Assembly (NCBI RefSeq): GCF_932294415.1
Contig: NC_065536.1
Location: 57,599,854-57,663,853 of the forward strand
Reading direction: 5' to 3'
DNA from: Quercus robur
Lineage: Eukaryota; Streptophyta; Magnoliopsida; Fagales; Fagaceae
DNA length: 64,000 nt
In this document: piece by piece, positions 13,043 through 24,975 of the stretch
Numbering within the stretch: position 1 is the stretch's first letter
Layout: every line of letters begins with the position of its first letter
The notes under the pieces: model-generated
The model's input: only the letters and a program-made list of their open reading frames with translations
Databases searched by the model: none
What the model was told of the DNA's origin: nothing
Position numbers and translations under genes: made by a program

Positions 13043-13206
13043 TTTTTTTTTTTTGAGAGAGTTTCAACTTATGGCGTCCACTCCTAATAATAGCTCTTAA
13101 TTATCAGACCAAGATATCAATTAGTTTTTGGTATAAGCGGGGATTGAATCCTAGATCTCTTATACAACCATCAAAGACTTTACCAGTTGAATTAACTGGA
13201 ACCCAC
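13043..13206 (-). mobile_element. tRNA-derived SINE (family 2)
   Basis: On the minus strand, TTAATTCAACTGGTAAAG (A-box-like) and GGATTCAATCCCC (B-box-like) head a short body ending in a poly(A) tail, seen as poly(T) at 13043. Near-identical 11-mers flank it, GGTGAAACTTT at 13035-13045 and GGTGACACTTT at 13207-13217, a target duplication with one mismatch. The sequence differs from the SINE at 12651-12868. Confidence 0.75.
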
Positions 13207-13307
13207 GGTGACACTTTAATAAAATAATAAATAATTATTTGAATTACTTTTTATGATTTGTGATACATTAATTTATAAGACCTATATAGTTAAATTTGTA
13301 ATACTTA

Positions 13308-14800
13308 GAGCATTCCCATTAAGGATTGCATATGCCAAAAGATAACTTTTTTTTAGCATTTATAACCCAAAAACCCGCTCCATCAAAGATTGCATATGCT
13401 AAAAAATTTGCAATGTTGCTATAGTGCGCTCTCATTTTTGAGACCGCATTGTAGCACAATACTATCATTTTTTATTAATTTATTTCTCTCTCTCTTCCGT
13501 GTTTGTCTCCTTCCCAAGTCTCTTCTCTCTCCTCTCTCACTTCTCCTCTGTCACGCCATCTCACTCAAGCTTCTTCCTCTCCCTCTCACCATCTCACCCA
13601 AGTTTCTCTCTCTCTCTCTCTCTCTTTTTCTTTTTTTTCCTCTCTTCTCACCGATTCTCCCTCCTTCTTCTCACCAATGGATTGTGGTGGTGGTGGATCG
13701 TGGATCATGGTTGAGATTTGCTCCGATTTGATGGATGTTATTGGTCTGATTTGGTGGATTGTGGCAGAGATTCAGTTTGATTTCTTCTCTGGAATCTTTA
13801 GTGGTGGCTGAGATCGTGGCTAAGATTTGGTCCAATTTTGGGTTTTGTGGTGTTGTCTTTGAATCTTTGGTGGTGGATGTTGTTGTTTTTCTAGGTTTCA
13901 TGGTGAATTTTGTGGATCTCTGTTGGTCATCGATTTTGGGTTTTGTAGATGCTGTTGTTTTTTGGGTTTTGTGATGAATCTCTGTGGGTCTCCGTGGGTT
14001 TTTCTGCATCTACTAGTCTTTTTTTTTTTTTTTTTTTTTTGGTGGTGGTGGCTGGGATGGATATGGGTTTGTTGGGTTGAGATGGAAGAGTGTGAGTTTG
14101 TTGGATAGATGGATGGGTATGGGTGGTTGGTGTTTTTTTCGAATGTTGGTGGATGGGGTGGGTATGGGTTTGTTGCGTTGAGAATGTCAAGTTTGCTGGG
14201 TTGAGAGTGACAGAGAGGAAGAGAGAGAAAGAAATATAATTGAAGAATAAAGAAATAATAAAAAAAAGAATATTTAAATGAAGTGGTAAAAAATATAGAA
14301 TCTTTGATGTTGGGTGTATTGTAAAATGATTTTTTTTTATTATTATTATTTATAGATGTTGTTGTTTTCTGGGTTTTGTGGTGAATCTTTGTGGGTCTCC
14401 GTGGGTTTTTCCTGCATCTGCTAGTGTTTTTTTTTTTTTTTTTTTTTTAGTGGTGGTGGCTGGGATGGATATGGGTTTGCTAGGTTGAGATGGAAGAGTG
14501 TGAGTTTGTTGGATAGATAGGTGGGTATGGGTGGTTGGTATTTTTTTTGGGGTGGTGGTGGATGGGGTGGGTATGGGTTTGCTGTGTTGAGAAGGTCAAG
14601 TTTGCTGGGTTGAGAGTGACAGAGAGGAAAAGAGAGAAAGAAATATAATTGAAGAATAAAAAAAGAATATTTAAATGAAGTGGTAAAAAATATACAATCT
14701 ATGATGATGGGTGTATTGTAAAATGAGTTATTAAAAGATAAAATTTTGGGTTTTGAGGTGGTATATGCTAAAAATTTTACTTCCTTTGATGGGAATGCTC
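13308..14800. mobile_element. PIF/Harbinger-like non-autonomous element
   Basis: The ends GAGCATTCCCAT and ATGGGAATGCTC are inverted repeats, with further matching sequence inside. TTA flanks both sides (13305-13307 and 14801-14803), the 3-bp duplication typical of Harbinger elements. The interior has a CT-rich tract at 13483-13672 and GT-rich low-complexity sequence, with no transposase. Open frames here on both strands are compositional. It shares the motif GTGTATTGTAAAATG with the element at 58119-59588, so they belong to one family. Confidence 0.7.
13949..14725. repeat. Internal ~400-bp tandem duplication in the Harbinger-like element
   Basis: The stretch 13949-14327 is repeated at about 14356-14725, including a poly(T) run, the GGTGGTGGTGGCTGGGATGG block and the GTGTATTGTAAAATGA end. 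Small indels and substitutions distinguish the copies. Confidence 0.75.
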
Positions 14801-15599
14801 TTAGTATCACTTAATTTTCTGGATCTTTTCATAATGGAGAGAAAAAAAACTCATAACTTTTTTTGTAAAAAAAAAAAAAAAAAATCACTTATTGTTCTTT
14901 ATTTGGGAGCTTTTCTCTTGTAAGGGGGCCTTAAGTCTTGGACCTGGAGTCATAAAAAATTGCACTCAAATTTTCAAATTTTCACAATTATCCTTATTTG
15001 GGCCCACCACGATTAATGCAAATAGAGTATATTAAATTTTTGACAATTTTTTTTTTTTTTTTTTTTCATATTGGGTTATACATTGAGGGTGTTTATTGGT
15101 AGAACTTGAGATTTCATCTTGTTCGAGGTAGCATAATAAAATAATAGTTCTTAGGTACTTTCAGAATATGGAGAATGCATAATATAAGTTAACCTTAACT
15201 TTAGCCTAATATAAGTTGAGGTTAAAATGCATAATGTTTTACTACAAGAAATTCGGGTTAAAATGCATAATGTTTCATTTAATCCATATACATTCATAAT
15301 TATTGATTGGAGAGAGAGAGGTGGCTTTTGTTTCCTTTCTTTCAACTGCTCCCTTACCTACTTTATTGTCACGCATCACAAGGGGAGCATGGGAAGACTT
15401 TAGCTGTTATCTGCTCTCACCAAATATATCATCTCAAATCAAGTTTTTTATTTTAAAAACACGTGGGGTAGATAAACTAGGGAAAAAGGAGATGTCCAAT
15501 AAGGTTCCTTTTTTTTTTTAGTTAATTATTTTTTTTACTACCTAAACGAACTATAAAGCATCATATAAGATGATTGTTTAACACTAAATTTTATGATAA

Positions 15600-15720
15600 T
15601 TGCTCTTTACTGCTACTCCAAAAAATCAATTAATTTCTTTTTAGTGCACACGAAATTCAAACCTAGTTCTCATATTCAACAATACGGGACATTACTTGTT
15701 GAGCTAATTAGTCCCTTCAA
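15600..15720 (-). mobile_element. SINE-like fragment
   Basis: On the minus strand TTAGCTCAACAAGTAATG resembles a tRNA A-box region and AGGTTTGAATTTCG a B-box, at normal spacing. I could not define a tail or target duplication, so the boundaries are approximate. Confidence 0.4.
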
Positions 15721-16127
15721 GAATACATATCTTGTTTTTCTGATTCCACAAAAATGAGGAGCTCTATACGGACAGGCAGCTGTGTGTGAGCTGTGAAATA
15801 TGGACTATTTGTCCATAGGCAGAAAACTAATTACGTGCAGCTATTGCAGCAGCCAAAGGACGAAAACATGTGGTGCTTAAGGCTACAAGCCTACAATACA
15901 TACAAGATACCAGATGTAATTGACATTATTGACTACCAAAAGAGAGAGAAATAATCCACAGCCAATATAGTCCCAAAAGGAGTTAAATTAAAAAACAGCT
16001 AAAAGTCAATTTATTAAATATACACTGCAGCACAATTGATTCACCCAGGATTTGCAGTCAATTACAAACAAAGATTTTATCATCGTCATCAGTCAAACAT
16101 AGCCTCCAATTTTGATCCGGTCTTCTC

Positions 16128-16140
16128 TTTATTTTATTTG
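16128..16140 (-). promoter_or_regulatory. Polyadenylation signal of the ALDH2 gene
   Basis: On the minus strand CAAATAAAATAAA lies about 35-45 bases after the ALDH2 stop codon and contains the AATAAA hexamer. Confidence 0.5.
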
Positions 16141-16173
16141 CAAAATGCCGCAGATAGAAAAAGCAAATTGAAC

Positions 16174-19100
16174 TTAGAGCCATGCTGGATTATGCAAAGG
16201 AGTGACAACAGCCTTCACTTGCAAGTAATTATTCAAACTGTAAATTCCTTTCTCTCTGCCTTGCCCACTCATCTTGTACCCACCAAAAGGAATTGCAGCA
16301 TCAAAGGTATCAAAGCAGTTCACCCATACCGTCCCAACTCGTAATGCGCGTGTTAAAGTGTTAGCAGTGTCTATGTTGTGTGTAAACACCCCAGCAGCAA
16401 GCCCGTAGGGTGTGGAATTCGCTCTTCGAATCACCTCGTCAAGGTCCCTGAAATTATAATAAGACATTCAGAAAGTATTAGGATACTCTCTCCATTTAAA
16501 ATGGATCAAGTTCATGACTCAAATTAAATATTATAAATCTAAAGGTACATCCAGTATCGTGTCTAAATGTAAAAGGGACTCAGTTTCTCACTTGAATTTC
16601 AAGATGGTCTGCACTGGACCAAATATCTCATCTTTTGCTATCAACATGTCATCCTGATATAAGTTACAGTCAGTTGCATTCATAAACCGTGTTTCAATCT
16701 TCGTGGTAAAATGATGGTAAAACTAAAAGGTACCTTAACATTTGAGAACACTGTGGGCTTAATGAAATAGCCCTTGTTGCCAAATCTCTCTCCCCCAGTT
16801 TCAAGGGTAGCTCCACTTTCAATACCAGAATTTATGTAATTCAGGATTTTGTCAAATTGATCTGAGTCAATCTGATTCATTGAGTAAGCAACATTTAGTA
16901 TCACTAAAGTTAGCAAGCCAATTTATACTTGTAGTAAATTGAAGCAGAAAGAGACATTACTGGTATTGTCCAAGATTTTATGAAGCATTACATGCAAAAG
17001 GTAAAAGTTATAAATGGAGGTGAGGCTTTTCAAACAACTTTCAACATTGAAGATGTAAGATCAGTGCCAAGCATATAAACAAGACATTAAAAATCAATTC
17101 ACATGAACAATTGTTGTTGATTACCTGAGGACCTTGTTCTATGCCCCCCTTGAATGGATCACCAACAGAACGATTCACAGCACGTGCCTTTGCTTTCTCT
17201 ACAAACTCATCATATACACGCTCATGTACAAATGTACGAGATCCAGCACAGCAGCATTGTCCCTGCAGATTGGACAAAATCAAGATCAATAAAATGAATT
17301 TTAACTTCTTTAAGACAAATCATAGTGTCAGAACAATCCTATGGTCAAACCTGATTAAAGAACAAAGCAAAGTGTGCAAGCTCAACAGCCTTATCTACAT
17401 CAGCATCCTCACATACAATAAAGGGGGATTTCCCTCCAAGTTCCAAAGTAACTGGCTTTAGATTGCTTTTTGCTGCCAATTGAAGAACAACTTTTCCTGT
17501 AGCTGTTGATCCAGTGAAAGCAAGCTGCACAGAAATTACAGAGTGTGTAGGAGATATACAAGCAATTAAGCAATGATCTGTATATACAATATGAGAATAT
17601 GTGTCCTGGATTGTTAGTATTCCCCCTAATCATTTCAAAATTTCATGGAATAACAAATAAATATCCCAGTTGATTGCTAAACACCCTTACAAGAAATTTT
17701 TATCTTTCTTGAGAGGCAAATTACATCTAATAGGAATGCAATCTTAATTCAGCTGAAGACCATGCCTCATGAAGTGGAGGTCACTGGTTCGACTCTTCTC
17801 CTTTTAACTCCTTAAGACCAATAAATCACTTGAACCAAAAGAAATATTTAGCCTACCTTATCCACATCCATATGACTGGCAATAGCTGCACCGGCAGTTG
17901 GACCAAAACCAGAGACCACATTTAGAACACCAGAAGGAAGTCCAGCCTGTCACAAAGATCATATGATCAATAGATGATAAAGAGAGCGCTTTTTGTTCAG
18001 AAAAAGATGAGTTAAGACAGTTTATTAAAATATATTGTCCAAAATGAACAGAAGATTGAAAAATGTTAATACATATAAGCTTGTGCTAGTCCTCTGCTAA
18101 AAAAATTTCAATAATTGTGATGTGATGTAAAATTTTTATCTTCAGTCAAGCTTTAAAAAAAAACAAAGACTGATTGTATCAACCACAATCATGTAGCACC
18201 AGGTCCAATTCTTGTGAAAACTTAATTCAAAGAGAGAGGCTGAGAGAATATTTGCTATTTAGAACAGCGCAATGAAACATTAAGAATTTTCATGGTCGAG
18301 GCCCAATATGTAATTTGTGAAATTTGGTGACTTAAACAACCTTAAATGTAAACGCATAAGTCATAAAACATCAATGTGAAAAGAACAAAAATTTTGATCA
18401 TGATCTACCTCATGCAGTAGCTTTGCTGCAAAGAGAGCAGACAATGGCGTCTGCTCTGCTGTTTTCATTACAATAGCGTTGCCACATGCTAATGCAGGCC
18501 CGACCTTCCAAGCAAACATGAGAAGAGGAAAATTCCATGGAATAATCTGGCCCGCAACACCAATAGGTTCATGCAAGGTTTGCACATGGTACGGTCCATC
18601 AGCCGGAACTGTGAGACCATGGATCTTATCCGCCCACCCTGAAAGTTTCATATATAGAAATCTTAGAAATCTAGCAAAAATAGATAAAATGTAAGGAACA
18701 CTCAAAATTGATAAAGCAAAATATGAACTATATCTACAGCACATACCAGCATAGTATCGCATTAGTCGTGCCAACATTGGAACTTCAATTTTGGCGGCCT
18801 GTTCATAAGGCTTTCCATTGTCCCAAGTCTCAAGTGCAGCAAGTTCATCATTGTGCTGTTCAATCAAATCAGCAAAGCGCAAAAGTACCCTTTGCCTTTC
18901 CTGGATATTATTTAAAATTTAAAAGAAAAAAAAATCAATTGTATGGTTTATAGACAGTGATGTTTTTGTTCTACATCAAATTAAAAGTGAAAAATAGGAA
19001 AACCAAAAAGGAATAGTTACATAAGCAGCCATCCTTGGCCATGGTCCTTCATCAAATGCCTTGCGAGCAGTAGCAACTGCTCGATTTACATCCTCAGCAT

Positions 19101-21064
19101 CACCTTCAGCAACATTAGCAATCACATCCCCTGTCCTAGGATCCAATGTCTGAAAAGTTTTCCCTGATGCCAAACGTAGCCATAGCATAAATTTCAGCAC
19201 ACATCAGAATAACAATATAATGTGTCTGAGGATACCATATTTCCAAAAAATTTAGATTAAGCATACTGTAATGCATGGATGAAATTTTTTTTTTTTTTTT
19301 AATTAAAAATTAGTAGTATATATATACATGCATCCAATTGGTTTTGAATCAGCAAGTTTACCATTTCAGTCAGAACTCATTAGCATTGGAAAGTCTTACC
19401 TGATGCTGCATCCACAAATTGCCCACCAATCAAAAGCTGGGTATAATTTACTTTAACCGGTGGATTAATTGGATCTTCAACAGCAGCAGCAGTGCTATAT
19501 TTATATATTCCTCTGCTCAAGTTAGAAGTACTTCTACCTGAAAATACAAAACAACATTCAACCAATAAAAAATCACTATTACTAAACCATAAACCAAGGA
19601 ACAATATCAGAGAACATTTCTAAATTCCCAAGTTCGTTTATTTTTTAAATTTGATTTTTTTTCTTTTCCTAAGAGCTTTGCAGCTTAATTCATATATCCT
19701 AATGTTTATGGCGACATCCAAATTCAAATCCCCAACCCAACTATTGAATTATAAAAATAAAAAATAAATTGATGTCTTTTTATTTTTTTTAATTTTGAGA
19801 GAAAAAACTATAGGTGCTCCAGGAGCAATGCTCCCTCCTCTCGCATGAGAGGTGGGCCCCATATGTGGGTCTCGCCATAGAACCCACCCCTCATGTGAGA
19901 GGAGAGAGCATTATATCTGGAGAATGTAAGAATTAACCCCAATTTTTGGAAGTGGATTAGGAAAAAATCAAATCCAGTACAGAATCAGATTCATTGCACT
20001 TGGTCCATTGGGACCATTACTATTCTAAGATTCCATCCAAGAACAGTGGGGGCATTTCACAAATATATGAGTACAATGTCATTTTCAATATGCAATCAAG
20101 AATATCAAAAGTAAACAAAGACAAGTAGTTGATGTTGACAATTAAGTGAATTAACAAATTAGAGCAAGAAATTTACATACAATAATGTTTATTTATTTAT
20201 TTATTTCTTAAAAAAAAAAACTATCCCCGTGAATATCTTTAGCTGTCACATCAAAACCTTGTAGAAATGTTCAAAACTTCATTCTCATTTTGTCATCAGT
20301 CCTCACTTTAGTCTTCGCAGGCATATTTTTCTTATCCAAAAACATGAATATTAACAAATTAGAGCAAGAAATTTACATACAATAATGTTTATTTATTTAT
20401 TTATTTCTTAAAAAAAAAAAAAACTATCCCCGTGAATATCTTTAGCTGTCACATCAAAACCTTGTAGAAATGTTCAAAACTTCATTCTCATTTTGTCATC
20501 AGTCCTCACTTTAGTCTTCGCAGGCATATTTTTCTTATCCAAAAACATGAATATATTGAATTTAAAATCAATAAAATTATCAGACCAAATATATATTCTT
20601 TTTCTTTTTCTTTTTGTGAGCTAATAAAATCCGATTATTTGAATTAGAAATCCAAAAAAGAAAAAAAGAAAAAGAAAAGAATGAAAGCATTATGTTCAAT
20701 TACAACCCTTTTCTTTTGGAAAAGAAACTAAGAATTCAAAAAGAAAATCAGATCCGTTTGGACTAGTTTCCATTTTTCGTTCAAATACACTTTTCTGGTC
20801 AACCAAACACAGCTGGGATATAACTATGATCCGATCAAAAACATCATAAGAAAAACACCAAACCTTAAAAAAACAGAACTCGATCCTAACCCCACAAAAC
20901 ACAGAATATCAGAATCAAACAATAACAAAACAAATCTTAAAAGAACTTAAAGATAAGAGTTTGATGTACGGTTTACCTCTAGAAAACAGAGTAGCTGAAG
21001 AAGAAGAAGAAGAAGAAGAAGAGAAAGAACGAGAGAGCAGTGAAGAGATCCTCCAAGAAGCCAT
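16174..21064 (-). CDS. ALDH2B: Mitochondrial aldehyde dehydrogenase, family 2 (ALDH2B type)
   Basis: This NAD-dependent enzyme oxidises aldehydes such as acetaldehyde to acids in the mitochondrial matrix. Eleven exons join in frame to 542 residues: 21064-20977, 19537-19400, 19163-19021, 18900-18747, 18638-18409, 17946-17857, 17524-17351, 17262-17125, 16871-16734, 16653-16592 and 16447-16174. The start is the ATG opening [16 protein letters not shown], a Ser/Arg-rich mitochondrial presequence. The general-base Glu309 lies in LELGGKSP and the nucleophile Cys343 in GQCCCAGSR. Their 34-residue spacing equals that of human ALDH2 (268 and 302). The cofactor-site stretch FTGSTATGK is present. All introns are GT-AG. 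Intron 1 holds a 200-bp tandem duplication. Intron 6 carries a TGGTTCGACTC B-box-like relic (17755-17810) shared with the pseudogene copy. Family and localisation are secure; the exact member number is inferred. Confidence 0.95.
20151..20552. repeat. 200-bp tandem duplication in ALDH2 intron 1
   Basis: Units begin at 20151 and 20351 and appear identical except for the length of an A run near 20210 and 20410. The near-identity implies a recent event. The pseudogene copy's intron does not show it. Confidence 0.9.
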
Positions 21065-21136
21065 GGTTCTCAATAAGACACACTCACAGTACAGTATGTC
21101 TCTCTCTTTGATAGATAGTTTCGAGCCAAACTCGGT

Positions 21137-21145
21137 CTATATAAT
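21137..21145 (-). promoter_or_regulatory. TATA box of the ALDH2 gene
   Basis: On the minus strand ATTATATAG lies about 75 bases upstream of the ATG at 21064, which would leave a 5' leader of about 45 bases. The pseudogene has a comparable TATATA-rich stretch near 50565-50575. Confidence 0.55.
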
Positions 21146-23322
21146 GGCGTGCACTTCAGAGTTTTGCACCAATGAATGGTTCTTGTTGATTTTTTTTGTC
21201 TTTGAATATTATTGCTGTTATTATTTTACTATTATTATTGTTATTTTCAATTGTGTTGAAAGAGATGATAAGTGTGACGCATCAGAAACGTACCGCCTAC
21301 CAACCAGTTGCAAAAGCAAAAGCAAATCCGTATGCAAATGCTATAATATTGGAACTTTCTTTACTGGGAAGTGGGGACGGTGATACGGCAAGTGGGAACT
21401 TCCTTGACCAATGTCATACGGCACTCATTAACATTTCTTTATATTTATTTTAAGAATTTATTTAAAAAAATATATATCACATTTTAAATTCTCTTTATTT
21501 TACATGGTATTTTATTAAAATATAAATTTTTTCTTGATTTTTTATTTTTTAATTGTTTAATGACTATTATTTATTCTCTTTCTTGATCTTTGGTATACGC
21601 AGAGAAATAATAAAAAATTAAATACAAAATGAACAATGTTAGTATAAATTTATTTAACTATGTAACAAATTTGTAAATTTACACACTAATATGAATCTTT
21701 TTTAGATAAAATTGTGTAAATTTTACATCTTTTTCTATTATACACCCACTGATCAAAGGGTATTGGTTTAACAATTACTTTTAGAAAATTTTTATGGAAA
21801 AAAATTGACTTTTTGACCATATTTTACGTTTCTCATAAAAGTGGTATTAAAAAATTCTTAAAATTATCCATTAACAAAGGTTAAGGACACCCAATTAGAC
21901 CTTCTTTATTTGTACTCTTTTTTTAAGTTTTTTTTTTTTTTTGTTTATCAATATAATATAATTATAGCATTGAATGCCTGTTCAAAAATAAATAAGCAAA
22001 AAAAAAAAAAAAAAAAAAAAACTCGTCCAAGTAAAGACACATCCACTAGAATTCTTAAGATGACTATGTGATAGACTTCCAAAATTCTTTTTATTTTTTA
22101 TTTTAAATAAATGAAGTTGATTTTTTGCCACCTTATTAATAATTTAAATAAAAAGTTAACAGATGCACTAAGAATATTGATTTAAGAAATATTTTTAAAA
22201 ACTTTTTATGAGAAAAAAAAAGAAAAATAAAAATTTTGACCACATCTATAATTCTCATTAAAGTGGTGTGATTCTTTTTATAAATGATACATTAACAAAT
22301 GTTCTAAGAATACATTATACATGTTAACCGGACCCTATAAATAGATGCTAAGCTAAATTTTTGACACTAAAAACTCTAAGGAACCTTATCCACGAGAAAT
22401 TATTAGGTCCATTAGAGGATTGCTAAAATGATCCTCTTGATCTTTCTAACTAATAACACGTTGTCATTTATGTAAATGTGACATCACTTAGTAGTTTTTA
22501 ATTTTTATTCTTGTGTTGATTAAAAATATGACTCACACATTTGCATAAATGACATTATTTCATTGACTAAGAAGATTACTTCAACAATTCTTATAATGGA
22601 ACTAATAATTTTTCCCCATTCACGTGAGCATCTTTTTTGAGAATCAACGTCAAACATCTAATTTAAATAAATTGCATAAGTTGTAATAATAATGTCACTA
22701 AAATGACGTGGAATTCCCAACCAAAAAAATAATAACGACGTGGAATTTCGTGTAGGATAAGAGTAGATTTATGGTCAACTATCCTATCCTATCCAAATTA
22801 TGGTGTGAATAAAAGACATTTTTAATAACTTCTAATTTAGAGCTTTGACTTATTGTAGCTTTTTAGGCAATCAAAATCACTTGTTTCACTTTTGGGTAAT
22901 TAGAAATTAAATCATAGTGTTGCCCATAATGAGAGTAATGCTACAGACACAAACTATTCTACAAATATTTTATAAACTGCTTGTGTGGCATACTCCAACT
23001 CAGCTTTTTAAAAACTAAAATACCACCTCAGAAATTAACAAAGTAAATTAGAAAAACCCCAAATAACATTTGCAACAAAACCCTCTCCCTCTCCCTCTCT
23101 GCGCCTCCCTCTCTGCCTCAATTGAAAAAAAAGTAATTTATTGCTAATTAAATAGAAAAATTATTTACTCTTACAGGAGGAGTTCTATTAAACTCAAAGA
23201 CAATTTTGGTAATTGAATTAACTGGTCTTTATGTAAGTTCACGGATAAGTTCAAATGTTAATAATTTGTAGGGAAAAGAATTGAAACGAATTTTTGGTGT
23301 GCTAATTGCTAAAAATGATTAT
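21146..23322. other. ALDH2 upstream region, partly shared with the pseudogene
   Basis: No gene is supported. Stretches near 22750-22870 and 23150-23280 match 50660-50780 and 50925-51040 upstream of the ALDH2 pseudogene, so the duplicated unit included the promoter region. Long A/T runs occur at 21933-21945 and 22000-22020. Confidence 0.6.
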
Positions 23323-23438
23323 GTAATTGTAAAGGACTTCCAGCTCTATTACGTAATTGTAATGTTGCAAAAATCATTATGTAATTGTAAAGGTCTTCCA
23401 GCTCTATTACGTAATTGTAATGTTGCACAATATGGTTG
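23323..23438. repeat. 58-bp tandem duplication
   Basis: Two units starting GTAATTGTAAAGG at 23323 and 23381 differ by only a few bases. The unit itself contains two GTAATTGTAA-like words. Confidence 0.85.
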
Positions 23439-24104
23439 ACTTGTAGGAAAATTGTAAAATAATTGAATTTTTTTATTTTTTTTATTTTTTTGATGAACGT
23501 TTGTAAAATAATTGAATTGAGTTATGAGATTCAATCTTATCACATCACATGGAATTATTACAGGCAAATTTAATAAGGAATCATTATTTCTTCCTGTGTG
23601 AATAATTTCATATAAAATATGAGATACTATCATCCCTTTTTCCTGGAAATAAGAGATGCTACCAGCTACCTTGTTACGTGAAAGCATGTCTCTGAAGGTC
23701 ATGGGTAATATTATTCTCACAATAAGAGCACCTATTGGTGGAGCTATAAATTTAGCAATATGACACCAAAAAAAACTACGTTATCTATTTTACCACTTCA
23801 GTTTACAAAACACTCAATATCAGTGATTTTATTTTAGTATTCAATACAATAAAATAATATATCTGTTACAATAAACAACCACCACCACCACCAACATAAT
23901 AAAATAATATACTGTAACTTTTAATATATATATATATATATATATATTTTACCTTCTTAGCTATAGTGCACAACCATCTTTAGCTGTGCATTCTAGCTTA
24001 AAAGCCAAATTTTTTGGCTTTCCTTTCACCATTGCAGCATGTTTTTTAGTTTTAGTGGTACAAATAATATGGCTTTTTAGCACCACTAATACTAATGCTA
24101 TAAT
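23439..24104. other. AT-rich spacer before the Tat element
   Basis: No gene is seen. It contains a (TA)n tract at 23927-23947 and a sequence starting GAGCACC at 23728 that resembles a Harbinger-type terminus, without a visible partner end. Confidence 0.4.
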
Positions 24105-24109
24105 ATATT

Positions 24110-24922
24110 TGTAGGGATGAGGGGCCTAAGAATATATGTTGGGCCTTGGGCCTTGTCTGAGGACACTTTGAGGTCCAATGACAGATAAATAGTAATAAAG
24201 ATGTAAGACTCAGGACTCCATGAGCAAGCTACGAATGAGAAGGCTGGGGAAGGTAAGCCAATGAGGAGTATCTTCTTGACTAAACGAAGTAGAGGTCAAA
24301 AAGTGTGTTCTGTCATCCAGGGTGACATTCCAAGTGATGACATTCCAAGAAATTCTATTGATAAATATATGCATTATGAATGTACAGGACAAATGGGAGC
24401 TGGGAAATATCTAAGGGAAAGCTGCTACCATCGCATTGAATGCTCTGCAACTAACTCTTTGGTCGCATTATTAAGGAAGTGATACCTGAATAGTAGTTTT
24501 CAGCCTTACAGCTACTCCCTAGAGATTTCAGGAAGGTGCTAATGTGATAAGGATCAACACCAACAATCTAATCTACACATGAAGGGCAGAGATGAAAGGA
24601 AAAAGATAGTATAAAATAGAAGGGAGGCCTTGAGAGAGGGGGATCAGAGAATTGAAAGAGAAATATTGTAGCAACAAGAACTGTACTTGTAATCAACTTC
24701 AATTATATACAAAAACTGATCTCCTCAGATTGTGCCGAAGACGATTTTCTTAGATAAAACCAGTTTATTTTTACTTTATTGTCATTTGGATCCACTATAA
24801 TCGTTACCCAACCTTATTAGAGCCTAATTTTCCAACCCACTCTTAACAAATTCATTGTATTGGGCTCTTTGGGCCTAAATCCTTTTAACTTTTGGGTTTA
24901 GGACTCAAACAACGTCCTTACA
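24110..24922 (+). repeat. 5' LTR of the Tat element
   Basis: The 813-bp LTR starts TGTAGGGATG and ends CCTTACA. Compared with the 3' LTR it keeps about 80 bp around 24403-24485 and two short segments that the 3' copy lacks. Confidence 0.93.
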
Positions 24923-24923
24923 A

Positions 24924-24940
24924 TTGGCGCCGTTTGTGGG
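24924..24940 (+). other. Primer binding site of the Tat element
   Basis: TTGGCGCCGTTTGTGGG follows the LTR after one base. The TGG start pairs with a tRNA CCA end. The tRNA is not assigned. Confidence 0.75.
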
Positions 24941-24975
24941 AAATTTTGGTGTTGTGGTGAGTTCAACGTTCAATT

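Noticed and set aside
12780-13200. tRNA genes suggested by GGTTCGAATC-type boxes.
   Set aside because: The sequences do not fold into a full cloverleaf and are followed by SINE bodies and A-rich tails with target duplications.
13390-14190. Several open frames of 60-113 codons on both strands.
   Set aside because: They lie in CT-rich, GT-rich and poly(T) tracts of a Harbinger-like element and encode Ser/Leu/Phe or Thr/Pro runs with no domain.
15235-15260. A possible second CACTA end, ACTACAAGAAATTCGG.
   Set aside because: The leading C is missing, there are no TAGCGACG-type subterminal repeats, and it is in the same orientation as the end at 51048, so it cannot be its partner.
20961-21453. 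Plus-strand open frames of 85-140 codons.
   Set aside because: They are antisense to ALDH2 exon 1 and its promoter, with a Glu run that mirrors the Ser codons of the presequence.
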